A DNA stretch of 64,000 nt from Qipengyuania_B sp965214525. GTDB lineage: Bacteria > Pseudomonadota > Alphaproteobacteria > Sphingomonadales > Sphingomonadaceae. Positions within the stretch are counted from its first letter, which is position 1; each line of letters begins with the position of its first letter. The stretch is taken from contig OZ243959.1 of assembly GCA_965214525.1 (NCBI GenBank), positions 1,488,001 through 1,552,000 of the forward strand, read 5' to 3'. Positions 51,521 to 59,452 of this stretch are shown one piece after another. A program made the position numbers and the translations under genes. Below the pieces are notes generated by a model. The model made no database searches, was not told the origin of the DNA, and worked only from the letters and a program-made list of their open reading frames with translations.

Positions 51521-52462
51521 ATGAGCGCAATAGTCCATAAGGGTTGGCTGCGGCAGGCTAGAAACGGCCTCGTCTGGGCAACCGCCGCTACCGCGCTGGT
51601 GGTTACGAGCGCTCCGGCGGCTGCGCAGGACGACGACGATGCGCGGGTACGCAAGCTCGAACTGGAAGTGCGGGCTTTGCAGCGCAAGGTCTTCCCCGGG
51701 GGAGACGGCCGCTTTTTCGAGCCGGAAATTGCGCCGCCCGCAAGAAACATGAATACGCCTGAACCTGGCGTGCAAAGCACGAGCGCCCTTACAGATGTGC
51801 TGGCGCGGCTCGATGCGCTCGAAGCCCAGATGCAACGAATGACGAGCCAGATCGAGTTGGGGCAGAATGCCCTGTCTGAAATGACCGAACGGATCGACGC
51901 GATTGAGGCTAATGTTCGCGCAGGGCAGACCCAGCCGGATTTGCCGACCGAAGGCCCGATCGACACCGATGCCGTGGTCGGCACTGCGGCGGCGGCCGGT
52001 TCCTCTGCTGCCAACGCACCTGATCCCGCCCGCCTGGCACGCGTTCAAGCCATCACCAAGCCTGCGACAGGCGACCCGGCAGACGACGAATACGTCTATG
52101 GCTACAGGTTGTGGGAGGCCAAGCTGTATCCCGAGGCGCAACAGCAGCTGACTCGCTTTGTCGAGGCCCATCCGAACCATTCGCGCACGACATTCGGACG
52201 TAACCTGTTGGGCCGGGCCTACTTCGACGATGGTAAACCGCGCGATGCGGCGCCCTGGTTCCTGTCGAACTATCAAGCCGACAAGCAAGCTGCGCGCGCG
52301 GGCGACAGCCTCCTTTACCTCGCCAAGACGATGATCGCGCTCGACGATACCAGCCGGGCATGCATCGCACTGGCGGAGTTTGGCGATACCTATCCGGCGC
52401 TGGCGGTCGGTCGATTGGCGTCCGAATACCAGGCCGCGCGTCAGCAAGTCACCTGCAATTGA
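51521..52462 (+). CDS. cpoB: Cell division coordinator CpoB / YbgF-like
   Basis: The 313-residue protein has a signal peptide (SAPAAAQDDD near residue 36), a coiled coil region (LDALEAQMQRMTSQIELGQNALSEMTERIDAIEANV) and a C-terminal TPR block (DDEYVYGYRLWEAKLYPEAQQQLTRFVEAHPNHSRTTFGRNLLGRAYFDDGKPRDAAPWF), the layout of CpoB (YbgF), a periplasmic partner of the Tol-Pal system. The Ala-rich link between is typical in sphingomonads. It overlaps the tilS frame. Confidence 0.85.
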   Translation: MSAIVHKGWLRQARNGLVWATAATALVVTSAPAAAQDDDDARVRKLELEVRALQRKVFPGGDGRFFEPEIAPPARNMNTPEPGVQSTSALTDVLARLDALEAQMQRMTSQIELGQNALSEMTERIDAIEANVRAGQTQPDLPTEGPIDTDAVVGTAAAAGSSAANAPDPARLARVQAITKPATGDPADDEYVYGYRLWEAKLYPEAQQQLTRFVEAHPNHSRTTFGRNLLGRAYFDDGKPRDAAPWFLSNYQADKQAARAGDSLLYLAKTMIALDDTSRACIALAEFGDTYPALAVGRLASEYQAARQQVTCN

Positions 52463-53417
52463 TCGGCCGCTTCCTGCCGACGTAATCGCCCGCTTCGCGG
52501 CCGATTGCACTGCCGTGTTGCCGGCGATCGATGAGCCAGGCGTTCGCCTAGGCATCGCTGTTTCCGGCGGGGCGGACAGCGTTGCTATGCTGCTGCTGGC
52601 GCAGGCCGCGTTTCCGCAACGAATTGCGGCCGCGACAGTCGACCACGGTCTTCGCGACGAAAACGCCCGGGAAGCGGCAATGGTCGCACAATCATGCGAA
52701 GAACACGGCATCGCGCATGAGACCCTGCCGGTTCACGTCGCGCGTGGGAATTTGCAAGCGCAGGCCCGTGCCATGCGGTATGCCGCTTTGTCCCGATGGG
52801 CAGCGCGAGAGGGTCTAAAGGCAGTCGCCACTGCGCATCATGCTGACGATCAGGCTGAGACCGTGCTGATGCGCTTGAATCGTGGAAGTGGGCTTGGCGG
52901 CCTCGCAGGGATAAGGAGAAGCATCGTCTTGAACGAAGGCCTGCATGTGGTGCGTCCGCTGCTCGGCTGGACAAAGGCGGAACTGATCCAGATCTGCGAC
53001 GATCACCGCCTTGCCTATGTCGTCGACCCCAGCAATCAAGACGATCGCTTCGACCGGGTTGCGATGCGCCTTCAGCTTGCCTCTATCGACTGGCTTGACC
53101 CCCACGCGATCGGCCGGAGCGCCGACCATCTTGACCAGGCGCAAGAGGCACTCGACGAATGGCTGGAGATCCGTTGGCAGCAGGACGTCGTTCTACAGGA
53201 CAATACGCTAACCTATCGCGCACACGGCCCTCGCTACGTCCGCCTTTGCCTGCTCGAACGGGCGATCGCAACGTTCGGCGCATCGCCCCGGGGCAGCGCG
53301 GTAGCCGCGTTGCTCGACCGTCTGGAAGGGGGGAATGGCGGCAACCTTGCCGGAGTGCAGGCTATCGTAGACAGCGATAGGTGGGTTTTGCGACGCGAGA
53401 ACCCACGCCGCGGCTAG
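52380..53417 (+). CDS. tilS: tRNA(Ile)-lysidine synthetase TilS
   Basis: TilS converts C34 of tRNA-Ile(CAU) to lysidine so that it reads AUA. The PP-loop motif SGGADS (AVSGGADSVAMLLLAQAAF) and HHADDQAETVLMRLNRGSGLGGL are diagnostic. The start is uncertain: the only in-frame ATG is 52380, which lies well inside cpoB. The conserved part begins at IDRPLPADVIARF, so an ATT start at 52458 overlapping the cpoB stop is equally likely. Its end overlaps eda by 4 bases on the opposite strand. Confidence 0.92.
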   Translation: MAIPIRRWRSVDWRPNTRPRVSKSPAIDRPLPADVIARFAADCTAVLPAIDEPGVRLGIAVSGGADSVAMLLLAQAAFPQRIAAATVDHGLRDENAREAAMVAQSCEEHGIAHETLPVHVARGNLQAQARAMRYAALSRWAAREGLKAVATAHHADDQAETVLMRLNRGSGLGGLAGIRRSIVLNEGLHVVRPLLGWTKAELIQICDDHRLAYVVDPSNQDDRFDRVAMRLQLASIDWLDPHAIGRSADHLDQAQEALDEWLEIRWQQDVVLQDNTLTYRAHGPRYVRLCLLERAIATFGASPRGSAVAALLDRLEGGNGGNLAGVQAIVDSDRWVLRRENPRRG

Positions 53418-54028
53418 CGCCGCAGGCTCGCTGCCCGCTTTGCCAACCTCTCGATCTGATCACGGTCCGGTTCGCCGCGCGGCGCGACCCAACTGCCGCC
53501 GACGCATAGGACCGGGTCGAACGCAAGCCACTGCGCCGCATTGTCGGGTCCGATGCCTCCTGTAGGGCAAAAGCGACATTGAGCGAAGGGTGCGGCAAGA
53601 GCTTTGAGAACCGGCAACCCGCCCGAAGCCTCGGCAGGGAAGAATTTGAAATGGGTAAGACCCAGATCCAGCCCGCGCATGATATCGCCCGCATTGGCGA
53701 TGCCCGGAAGAAAGGGCAGGTCAGCGCGCGCCGCCGCTTTGGCAAGCGGTTCGGTCAGGCCGGGAGAAACGGCGAACTGCGCTCCTGCGGCCTGTGCAGC
53801 GGCCAGTTCGACCTGATTGGTTACGGTTCCCGCACCGACCACCGCGCCGTCCACCTTCGCCATTTCGCGGATCGCAACAAGCGCAGCGGGCGTGCGCAAC
53901 GTGACTTCCAACGCCCGTAGGCCCCCCGATACCAATGCCTCGGCCAATGGCCGTGCATGTTTCACGTCGTCGACGACGATGACCGGCACGACGGGGGCAA
54001 GCTTCATGATATCGGCAATGGTCGTCAT
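53414..54028 (-). CDS. eda: 2-dehydro-3-deoxy-6-phosphogluconate aldolase
   Basis: Eda cleaves KDPG to pyruvate and glyceraldehyde 3-phosphate, the last Entner-Doudoroff step. The 204-residue protein has the conserved VVPVIVVDD start, Glu41 in ALEVTLRTPAAL, GAGTV around 65-69 and the Schiff-base Lys128 in THFKFFPAE, followed by GGI for phosphate binding. It overlaps glk by an ATGA-type junction and completes the zwf-edd-glk-eda operon on the minus strand. Confidence 0.95.
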   Translation of the reverse strand: MTTIADIMKLAPVVPVIVVDDVKHARPLAEALVSGGLRALEVTLRTPAALVAIREMAKVDGAVVGAGTVTNQVELAAAQAAGAQFAVSPGLTEPLAKAAARADLPFLPGIANAGDIMRGLDLGLTHFKFFPAEASGGLPVLKALAAPFAQCRFCPTGGIGPDNAAQWLAFDPVLCVGGSWVAPRGEPDRDQIERLAKRAASLRR

Positions 54029-55005
54029 AATCTGTTTCCGTGTTCGCGGGCGAAGGCGGCCACGGCCCCGAACAGTCCCGGTTGGGGATGAACGATCAGC
54101 TTCACCGGGATCGACTGCATCAGCCCCTGGAACCGTCCCTTGGCCTGAAACCGCTCTGCAAAACCCGATCGAAGCAGCGTGTCGCGCAACCGGTAGCCAA
54201 GACCGCCGGCAATCACCACGCCGCCGAACCCGCCCTGAGAAAGCGCGATATCGCCCGCCACGCTGCCGAGCGACAGGCAGAACCGGTCCACCGCAGCGGC
54301 GGCGAGGCTATCTTCGTCCTTCACACCGCGTGTCCAGATGGCCACATCGTCTTCCGGCATGGTTGGGCGGTTCTCCAGTGCCGCCAGCGTTTCATAGATA
54401 TCGACGATAGCCGGGCCGGATACGACCCGTTCAATCGAAACGCGGGTGTGGCGTTTACGCAAGCGGGCGAGAATCGCGTCTTCGATAATGTCGAGCGGGG
54501 CGAAGTCGACATGTCCGCCTTCGGTTGCCTGCACATGATATCTTCCGTTTTCGCCGCGCCATAGATGCGCGACGCCAAGGCCGGTCCCAGGCCCCAAGAC
54601 GCTGATCGTGCCGGTCGAGGCCAGAGGCTCGTTCGGACCCGTCAAGTGCAGCAGCTGGTCTTCCGGCACGCAGGCGACCGCATGGGCGACCGCTTCGAAA
54701 TCGTTGACGATGGTGAACCGTTCGCAGCCCAGCTTCGACGTGATCAGCGCCGGGCGAATGATCCACGGATTGTTGGTGAAACGAATGACCTCGCCTTTGA
54801 CCGGGCCGGCGATCGCCATGCTGACGGCATCGGGCAGCGTGCCGCCCTGGCGTGTGCGATAATCCTCCCAAGCGGTCTGGAAACTGCCATGGTCTTGAGT
54901 ATGCAGCGTTTCGGGTTCGCCTAGCGTGATCGCACCATCCTCGCCGATCGAAGCCTGGGCGAACCGGGCGTGGGTGCCGCCGATATCGACCGCGACGAGT
55001 TCCAT
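54025..55005 (-). CDS. glk: Glucokinase
   Basis: This 326-residue bacterial glucokinase (MELVAVDIGGTHARFAQASI) has the phosphate loop DIGGTHARF, LGPGTGLGVAHLW and EGGHVDFAP with the sugar-binding residues. It phosphorylates glucose with ATP to feed Zwf. It follows edd by a one-base overlap and precedes eda, so the four genes are co-transcribed. Confidence 0.95.
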   Translation of the reverse strand: MELVAVDIGGTHARFAQASIGEDGAITLGEPETLHTQDHGSFQTAWEDYRTRQGGTLPDAVSMAIAGPVKGEVIRFTNNPWIIRPALITSKLGCERFTIVNDFEAVAHAVACVPEDQLLHLTGPNEPLASTGTISVLGPGTGLGVAHLWRGENGRYHVQATEGGHVDFAPLDIIEDAILARLRKRHTRVSIERVVSGPAIVDIYETLAALENRPTMPEDDVAIWTRGVKDEDSLAAAAVDRFCLSLGSVAGDIALSQGGFGGVVIAGGLGYRLRDTLLRSGFAERFQAKGRFQGLMQSIPVKLIVHPQPGLFGAVAAFAREHGNRL

Positions 55006-56816
55006 TACAGCCCGGCCATCGCCAACATCGCGCTGGCCCCTTTTTCCGCCTCGTCAGCGGTCGCACGGAACATGGCGAACAGTTCGCGGCCCATCCCCAC
55101 ATCCTGGGTCGGATCAGCCGCCGGTTGGCGCGACGACAGGTCGGCGGTGGTATGCAGCAACCCGTCGAGCGCCGACAGGCGAATGATATCGCCGTCCTGG
55201 ATACGCGCAAGCGGTCCGCCACCCAATGCTTCGGGTGAGCAATGGATAGCAGCGGGGACCTTGCCGCTGGCGCCCGACATGCGGCCATCCGTGACCAGCG
55301 CCACCCGGTAACCGCGATCCTGCAGGACCCCGAGCGCAGGCGTCAGCTTGTGCAGTTCGGGCATGCCGTTCGCGCGGGGTCCCTGGAACCGAACGACCAC
55401 CACCACGTCACGATCGAGTTCGCCCCGCACGAACGCTTCCGCGACGGCCTTTTGCGTATCGAACACCAGTGCAGGGGCTTCGATGGTCCAACGTTCGCGC
55501 TCGACCGCGCTGGTCTTGAAACACGCCCGGCCCAGATTGCCCTTGACCAGCCGCATGCCCCCGTCGGATTGAAAGGGATCGTGCGCCGGGCGCAGCATAG
55601 TGTCATCACCAGACGTGCCGATATCGCGCCAGACGAGATCGTCCCCGTCAAGGCCGGGCTCCTTTGTATAATCGTCCAGGCTGGCTCCCCAGATCGTGCA
55701 GATATCGCGATGGGCAAGTCCGGCTTCGAGCAATTCTCCGATCACGTATCCCATACCGCCCGCGGCTTGAAAATGGTTCACGTCGCCTGATCCGTTGGGA
55801 TATATCCGTGCGACCAATGGCACCGCTTGGGACAAGTCCGCGAGATCGGTCCAATCGAAAATGATGCCGGCCGCCCGGGCCATAGCCGGAATATGGATCG
55901 CGTGATTGGTCGAGCCGCCGGTCGCCAGCAGGCCGACTGCCGCGTTGGTTATCGCTTTCTCGTCCACGCATCGCGACAACGGGCGATGATCGTTGCCCTC
56001 CGCCGTGATCGCTGTGGCCCGGAGTACAGCAGCGCGGGTCAATTGCTGTCGCAGCTTGGTCCCCGGCTGGATGAAAGCCGCGCCCGGCACATGCAGGCCC
56101 ATCATTTCCATCATCATCTGGTTGGAATTGGCGGTGCCGTAAAAGGTGCAAGTGCCTGGCGAATGATAGCTGGCGCTCTCGCTTTCGAGCAGTTCGTCCC
56201 GTCCGATCTTCCCCTCGGCATAAAGTTGCCGCGTCGCCTGCTTTTCCTTGTTGGATATCCCGGTGGGCATCGGACCGGACGGCACGAGGATAGCCGGCAG
56301 ATGCCCGAAACGCAGCGCGCCGATCATCAGTCCGGGCACGATCTTGTCGCAGATGCCCAGCAACATCATGGCGTTGTAGGATGCATGGCTCATCGCGATC
56401 GTCGTCGCCAGGGCAATGGCATCGCGGCTGAACAAGGAAAGCTCCATCCCGTCCTGCCCTTGCGTCACACCATCGCACATTGCCGGGGTGCCTCCGGCGA
56501 CCTGGCAGGTAGCACCCGCTTCGCGCGCGTAGACCTTCATCTGCTCGGGATAGCGGCCGTAGGGCTGATGCGCGGACAGCATATCGTTATAGGCCGTCAC
56601 GATGGCGATGTTAGGCCCGGTGGCACGCTTGATGGCCTCCTTGTCCTCCTGCGCTCCGGCAAAGGCATGGGCAAGGTTTGAGCAGGACAGCGAAAGCCGG
56701 TTGGGTTGCCGCTCCGCTTCGCGTTCGCACAGGTCGAGATAAGCGCGGCGGGTATCGCGCGAACGATCGGTGATACGCTTTGTCACCCGATGGATGGTAT
56801 CGTGCAACTGGGTCAT
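55005..56816 (-). CDS. edd: Phosphogluconate dehydratase
   Basis: Edd dehydrates 6-phosphogluconate to KDPG. The 603-residue protein has the IlvD/Edd signatures: TAYNDMLSAHQPY, TCQVAGGTPAMCDGVTQGQDGMELSLFSRD (Fe-S cysteine region) and VTDGRMSGASGKVPAAIHCSPEALGGGPLARI. The length matches E. coli Edd (603). It lies 18 bases after zwf; no separate 6-phosphogluconolactonase gene is present between them. Confidence 0.96.
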   Translation of the reverse strand: MTQLHDTIHRVTKRITDRSRDTRRAYLDLCEREAERQPNRLSLSCSNLAHAFAGAQEDKEAIKRATGPNIAIVTAYNDMLSAHQPYGRYPEQMKVYAREAGATCQVAGGTPAMCDGVTQGQDGMELSLFSRDAIALATTIAMSHASYNAMMLLGICDKIVPGLMIGALRFGHLPAILVPSGPMPTGISNKEKQATRQLYAEGKIGRDELLESESASYHSPGTCTFYGTANSNQMMMEMMGLHVPGAAFIQPGTKLRQQLTRAAVLRATAITAEGNDHRPLSRCVDEKAITNAAVGLLATGGSTNHAIHIPAMARAAGIIFDWTDLADLSQAVPLVARIYPNGSGDVNHFQAAGGMGYVIGELLEAGLAHRDICTIWGASLDDYTKEPGLDGDDLVWRDIGTSGDDTMLRPAHDPFQSDGGMRLVKGNLGRACFKTSAVERERWTIEAPALVFDTQKAVAEAFVRGELDRDVVVVVRFQGPRANGMPELHKLTPALGVLQDRGYRVALVTDGRMSGASGKVPAAIHCSPEALGGGPLARIQDGDIIRLSALDGLLHTTADLSSRQPAADPTQDVGMGRELFAMFRATADEAEKGASAMLAMAGL

Positions 56817-56834
56817 GGATACGGTGCCTTTCGC

Positions 56835-58274
56835 TTATTCATGCCACGTCACGCCATCGCGTTCCGCCAACGCGATCGCTGCGCTCGGCCCCCAACTGCC
56901 GGCGGTATAGCTTTTGGGTGTTACGTCGTTGGCCGCCCAGTTGGCCCGTATGGCGTCGATCCAGGTCCATTGCGCCTCTACCTCGTCACGCCGCACGAAC
57001 AGGGTCTGGTCTCCTTCGATCAGGTCGAGCAGTAGCCGTTCGTAAGCGATGCGGCGTTCCGCCCCCGCGAAGGCATCGGGCATCGAAATGTCGAGCGGCA
57101 CGGCGCGCAGTTTGATTCCGTCACGGCCTAGCCCCGGCATCTTCGCCATCAGGGACAGATGGATGTTCTCCTCTGGTTGAATGCCGATCACGAGGCGGTT
57201 GGGTTCCGTCTTTGCTCCACGCCCTGCGAAGATGGAGAATGGAATGGAACGGAACTGGATGACGATTTCAGTGACCCGTTCGGGAAGGCGTTTGCCCGTC
57301 CGCAGATAGAACGGCACCCCCTTCCACCGCCAATTGTCGATTTGCGCCTTGATTGCGGTAAAGGTTTCGGTGTCGGACGGTTTGCCAAGTTCCTCGTCGT
57401 AAGCCGGCACGCTTTTCCCGCCGATTGCTCCTGCCTTGTATTGACCGGTGACCGTCTCACCATCGGCGACCGGCCGAAGCGAACGCAGCACCTTCACCTT
57501 CTCATCGCGCACGGCGGTCGCATCGAAGCTGGTCGGCGGCTCCATCGCCACGAGCGCCAGTAATTGCAGCATATGGTTCTGCACCATATCACGCAACGCG
57601 CCGGCATCGTCGTAGAATGCGACACGTCCTTCGAGTCCGACCGTCTCGGCTACGGTAATCTGCACATGGTCGATATAGTTGGAGTTCCAGATGGGCTCGA
57701 ACAGGAGATTGGCAAACCGCAACGCCAACAGGTTCTGCACCGTTTCCTTGCCCAGATAGTGATCGATCCGATAGGTCTGGTCCTCGCTAAAGGCAGCAGC
57801 CACCGCGTCGTTGATCTCCTTGGAAGAAGCAAGGTCCCTGCCCAACGGCTTTTCCAGCCCTATCCGGACGTTGCCATCAGTGAGACCCGCATTGCGCAGA
57901 CCTGCGATGGTAGGTTCGAACAGGCTTGGGGCGGTGGAAAGGAAGATGGCCAGACCATCGCTATCCCCGTAGACTTCCTTCGCCAATGCGTCGTAACCCT
58001 GTGGTGTCGTCGCGTCGATTGAACAGTAATGGAGGCGGTTGAGAAAATCGGCCATCCCGCCGCGTCGTTGGCTCGGTAGAAACTTCTCCAGTGCCTCGCG
58101 CGCAAGATCACGAAAACCGGCATCGGTCAGTTCCGAGCGCGCCGCCCCGACGATACGCAACCTGGCAGGCAACAGTTCATCCGCATGCAACGCGCATAGC
58201 GATGGTAGCAGCATCCGTTGCGACAAGTCTCCAGTGGCACCAAACAGTAGCAGGCGATCCGCGGTAAATTGCAT
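56835..58274 (-). CDS. zwf: Glucose-6-phosphate dehydrogenase
   Basis: Zwf oxidises glucose 6-phosphate to 6-phosphogluconolactone. The 479-residue protein has the coenzyme loop LLLFGATGDLSQRMLLPSL at the N-terminus, the active-site RIDHYLGKETVQNLLALRFAN and the C-terminal substrate domain. The ATG chosen (MQFTADRLLL) follows AAGGATC and gives a normal N-terminus; a longer frame begins 12 codons earlier. It heads the zwf-edd-glk-eda operon. Confidence 0.96.
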   Translation of the reverse strand: MQFTADRLLLFGATGDLSQRMLLPSLCALHADELLPARLRIVGAARSELTDAGFRDLAREALEKFLPSQRRGGMADFLNRLHYCSIDATTPQGYDALAKEVYGDSDGLAIFLSTAPSLFEPTIAGLRNAGLTDGNVRIGLEKPLGRDLASSKEINDAVAAAFSEDQTYRIDHYLGKETVQNLLALRFANLLFEPIWNSNYIDHVQITVAETVGLEGRVAFYDDAGALRDMVQNHMLQLLALVAMEPPTSFDATAVRDEKVKVLRSLRPVADGETVTGQYKAGAIGGKSVPAYDEELGKPSDTETFTAIKAQIDNWRWKGVPFYLRTGKRLPERVTEIVIQFRSIPFSIFAGRGAKTEPNRLVIGIQPEENIHLSLMAKMPGLGRDGIKLRAVPLDISMPDAFAGAERRIAYERLLLDLIEGDQTLFVRRDEVEAQWTWIDAIRANWAANDVTPKSYTAGSWGPSAAIALAERDGVTWHE

Positions 58275-58377
58275 CGGCGCATGATCCTTGAACAGGAGGC
58301 GGTTCGGCAAGATCGCCTAGCATCATGTCCAACCCGATTCCAAGCCAAGCCCAAAACCGGCGAAGGCATGACGCAAA

Positions 58378-59175
58378 CTAGATGGCACTGACCTCGATGG
58401 TCTTTGAAATAAATTCGCTCGCACCAAAAGTGGTCATGAAACTGGTATCGGCAGCATCCCGGCCGACGCCGATCTTCAACGTGTCTTCCGCCGTCGCCAT
58501 GCCTGTCGCATCCACGATATGCCAGGCTCCGCCGTTCGGCTGCGTCGGATCGGCGAGGAAGACTTCGGCGACCGCATGAAAATCGGATGGAGAAACATTG
58601 GGTCCGTAACAGGACACGTAACGCGCCGGTATCGTGGAGGCTCGGGCCATCGCGATCATCACATGCGCATAATCGCGGCAGATACCGCGCCTTTCCAGAA
58701 AGCTGTCGACTGCAGTCGTCTGTGCGTTGCTGGTACCGGCGACGTAAGCAAAGTTTTCGGCGATCCAGTCACGCATGGCCAATACGCGCTTCCCCCCGCT
58801 GTTGCTTCCGAATTCAGCGTTGATGAAGGATTGGAAGCGATCCGCCGGACAATATCGCGAATCGAACAGATACTTGACTGCGTCGGCGGGCATCAGATGG
58901 GTGTCCAGCTGTTCGAGCGAGGACAGGTCCGGCACCATCCGGCGCACAGCGACATCGGCCTGGTAATGAACATCCATCCGACCTTCGGCGCACAGCCACA
59001 ACCGCTCTCCGATAGCATCGTCGCCGGCCACGCGGGCGACCGGTTCCGATTCGCCAATGCGCGTCGCGGCGTTGGTCACCTGCTGTTCGGGAATGTCGGC
59101 CGCCTCGAACTGCAACAGCAGATCGGTTGGTTCGTCGGTAGAAAAGGTGAATTGCGTTGAAATGTGGAAAGCCAT
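58378..59175 (-). CDS. Transglutaminase-like family protein
   Basis: The 265-residue protein has an N-terminal beta domain and a C-terminal transglutaminase-like cysteine protease core: Cys in RRGICRDYAHVMIAMARASTIPARYVSCYGP, His in DFHAVAEVF and Asp in HIVDATGMA. These proteins are common in proteobacteria, often near proteasome- or alpha-E-like genes; the substrate is unknown. I chose the ATG giving MAFHISTQF. It is followed by zwf after a 103-base gap. Confidence 0.88.
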   Translation of the reverse strand: MAFHISTQFTFSTDEPTDLLLQFEAADIPEQQVTNAATRIGESEPVARVAGDDAIGERLWLCAEGRMDVHYQADVAVRRMVPDLSSLEQLDTHLMPADAVKYLFDSRYCPADRFQSFINAEFGSNSGGKRVLAMRDWIAENFAYVAGTSNAQTTAVDSFLERRGICRDYAHVMIAMARASTIPARYVSCYGPNVSPSDFHAVAEVFLADPTQPNGGAWHIVDATGMATAEDTLKIGVGRDAADTSFMTTFGASEFISKTIEVSAI

Positions 59176-59269
59176 CGAACCGGTCAACGCATGACCCAAC
59201 TACAGGTTTCAGCTTAATAAAACGAAACGCGGCAACCCATTTTGGAACCCATCTAAGCCATCATGCGAA

Positions 59270-59299
59270 AAAAGGGGCCTCAGAACCGAGACCCCTTTT
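59270..59299. terminator. Terminator of the small unit at 59.3 kb
   Basis: AAAAGGGGCCTC pairs with GAGACCCCTTTT with one mismatch around a short loop, with T/A runs at both ends. On the minus strand it ends the tiny transcription unit at 59314-59430. Confidence 0.75.
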
Positions 59300-59313
59300 C
59301 TATCGTTGTTCTG

Positions 59314-59370
59314 CTAAGATGCGTTCAAGAGTGACGCGGTGTTCCGAGCAGCCAATGCCACATATTCCAC
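59314..59370 (-). CDS. Candidate 18-residue peptide in its own transcription unit
   Basis: Reading from GTG at 59370 on the minus strand gives VEYVALAARNTASLLNAS and a TAG, with GGGAGA 8 bases before. An ATG at 59372 in another frame gives 15 codons (MWNMWHWLLGTPRHS). A promoter-like pair lies just upstream and a strong terminator just downstream, so an RNA of roughly 100-130 bases is likely made. It could be a microprotein, a leader or a regulatory RNA. Confidence 0.4.
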   Translation of the reverse strand: MEYVALAARNTASLLNAS

Positions 59371-59401
59371 ATAGCTAATCTCCCTGTTTCAAGAGAAGTG
59401 C

Positions 59402-59430
59402 ACTATGCCTTAACCATAAGTGTTCACCAA
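59402..59430 (-). promoter_or_regulatory. Promoter of the small unit at 59.3 kb
   Basis: On the minus strand TTGGTG (59430-59425) and CATAGT (59407-59402) are separated by exactly 17 bases, about 30 bases upstream of the small reading frame. Confidence 0.5.
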
Positions 59431-59452
59431 GTCCGTTAATCTTTTTGTAAGC

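Noticed and set aside
59325..59372. Trp-rich 15-codon frame (MWNMWHW) followed by a terminator, resembling a trp attenuator
   Set aside because: No tryptophan biosynthesis gene follows; the next gene is a transglutaminase-like protease. No antiterminator pairing was seen. The alternative frame is equally open.
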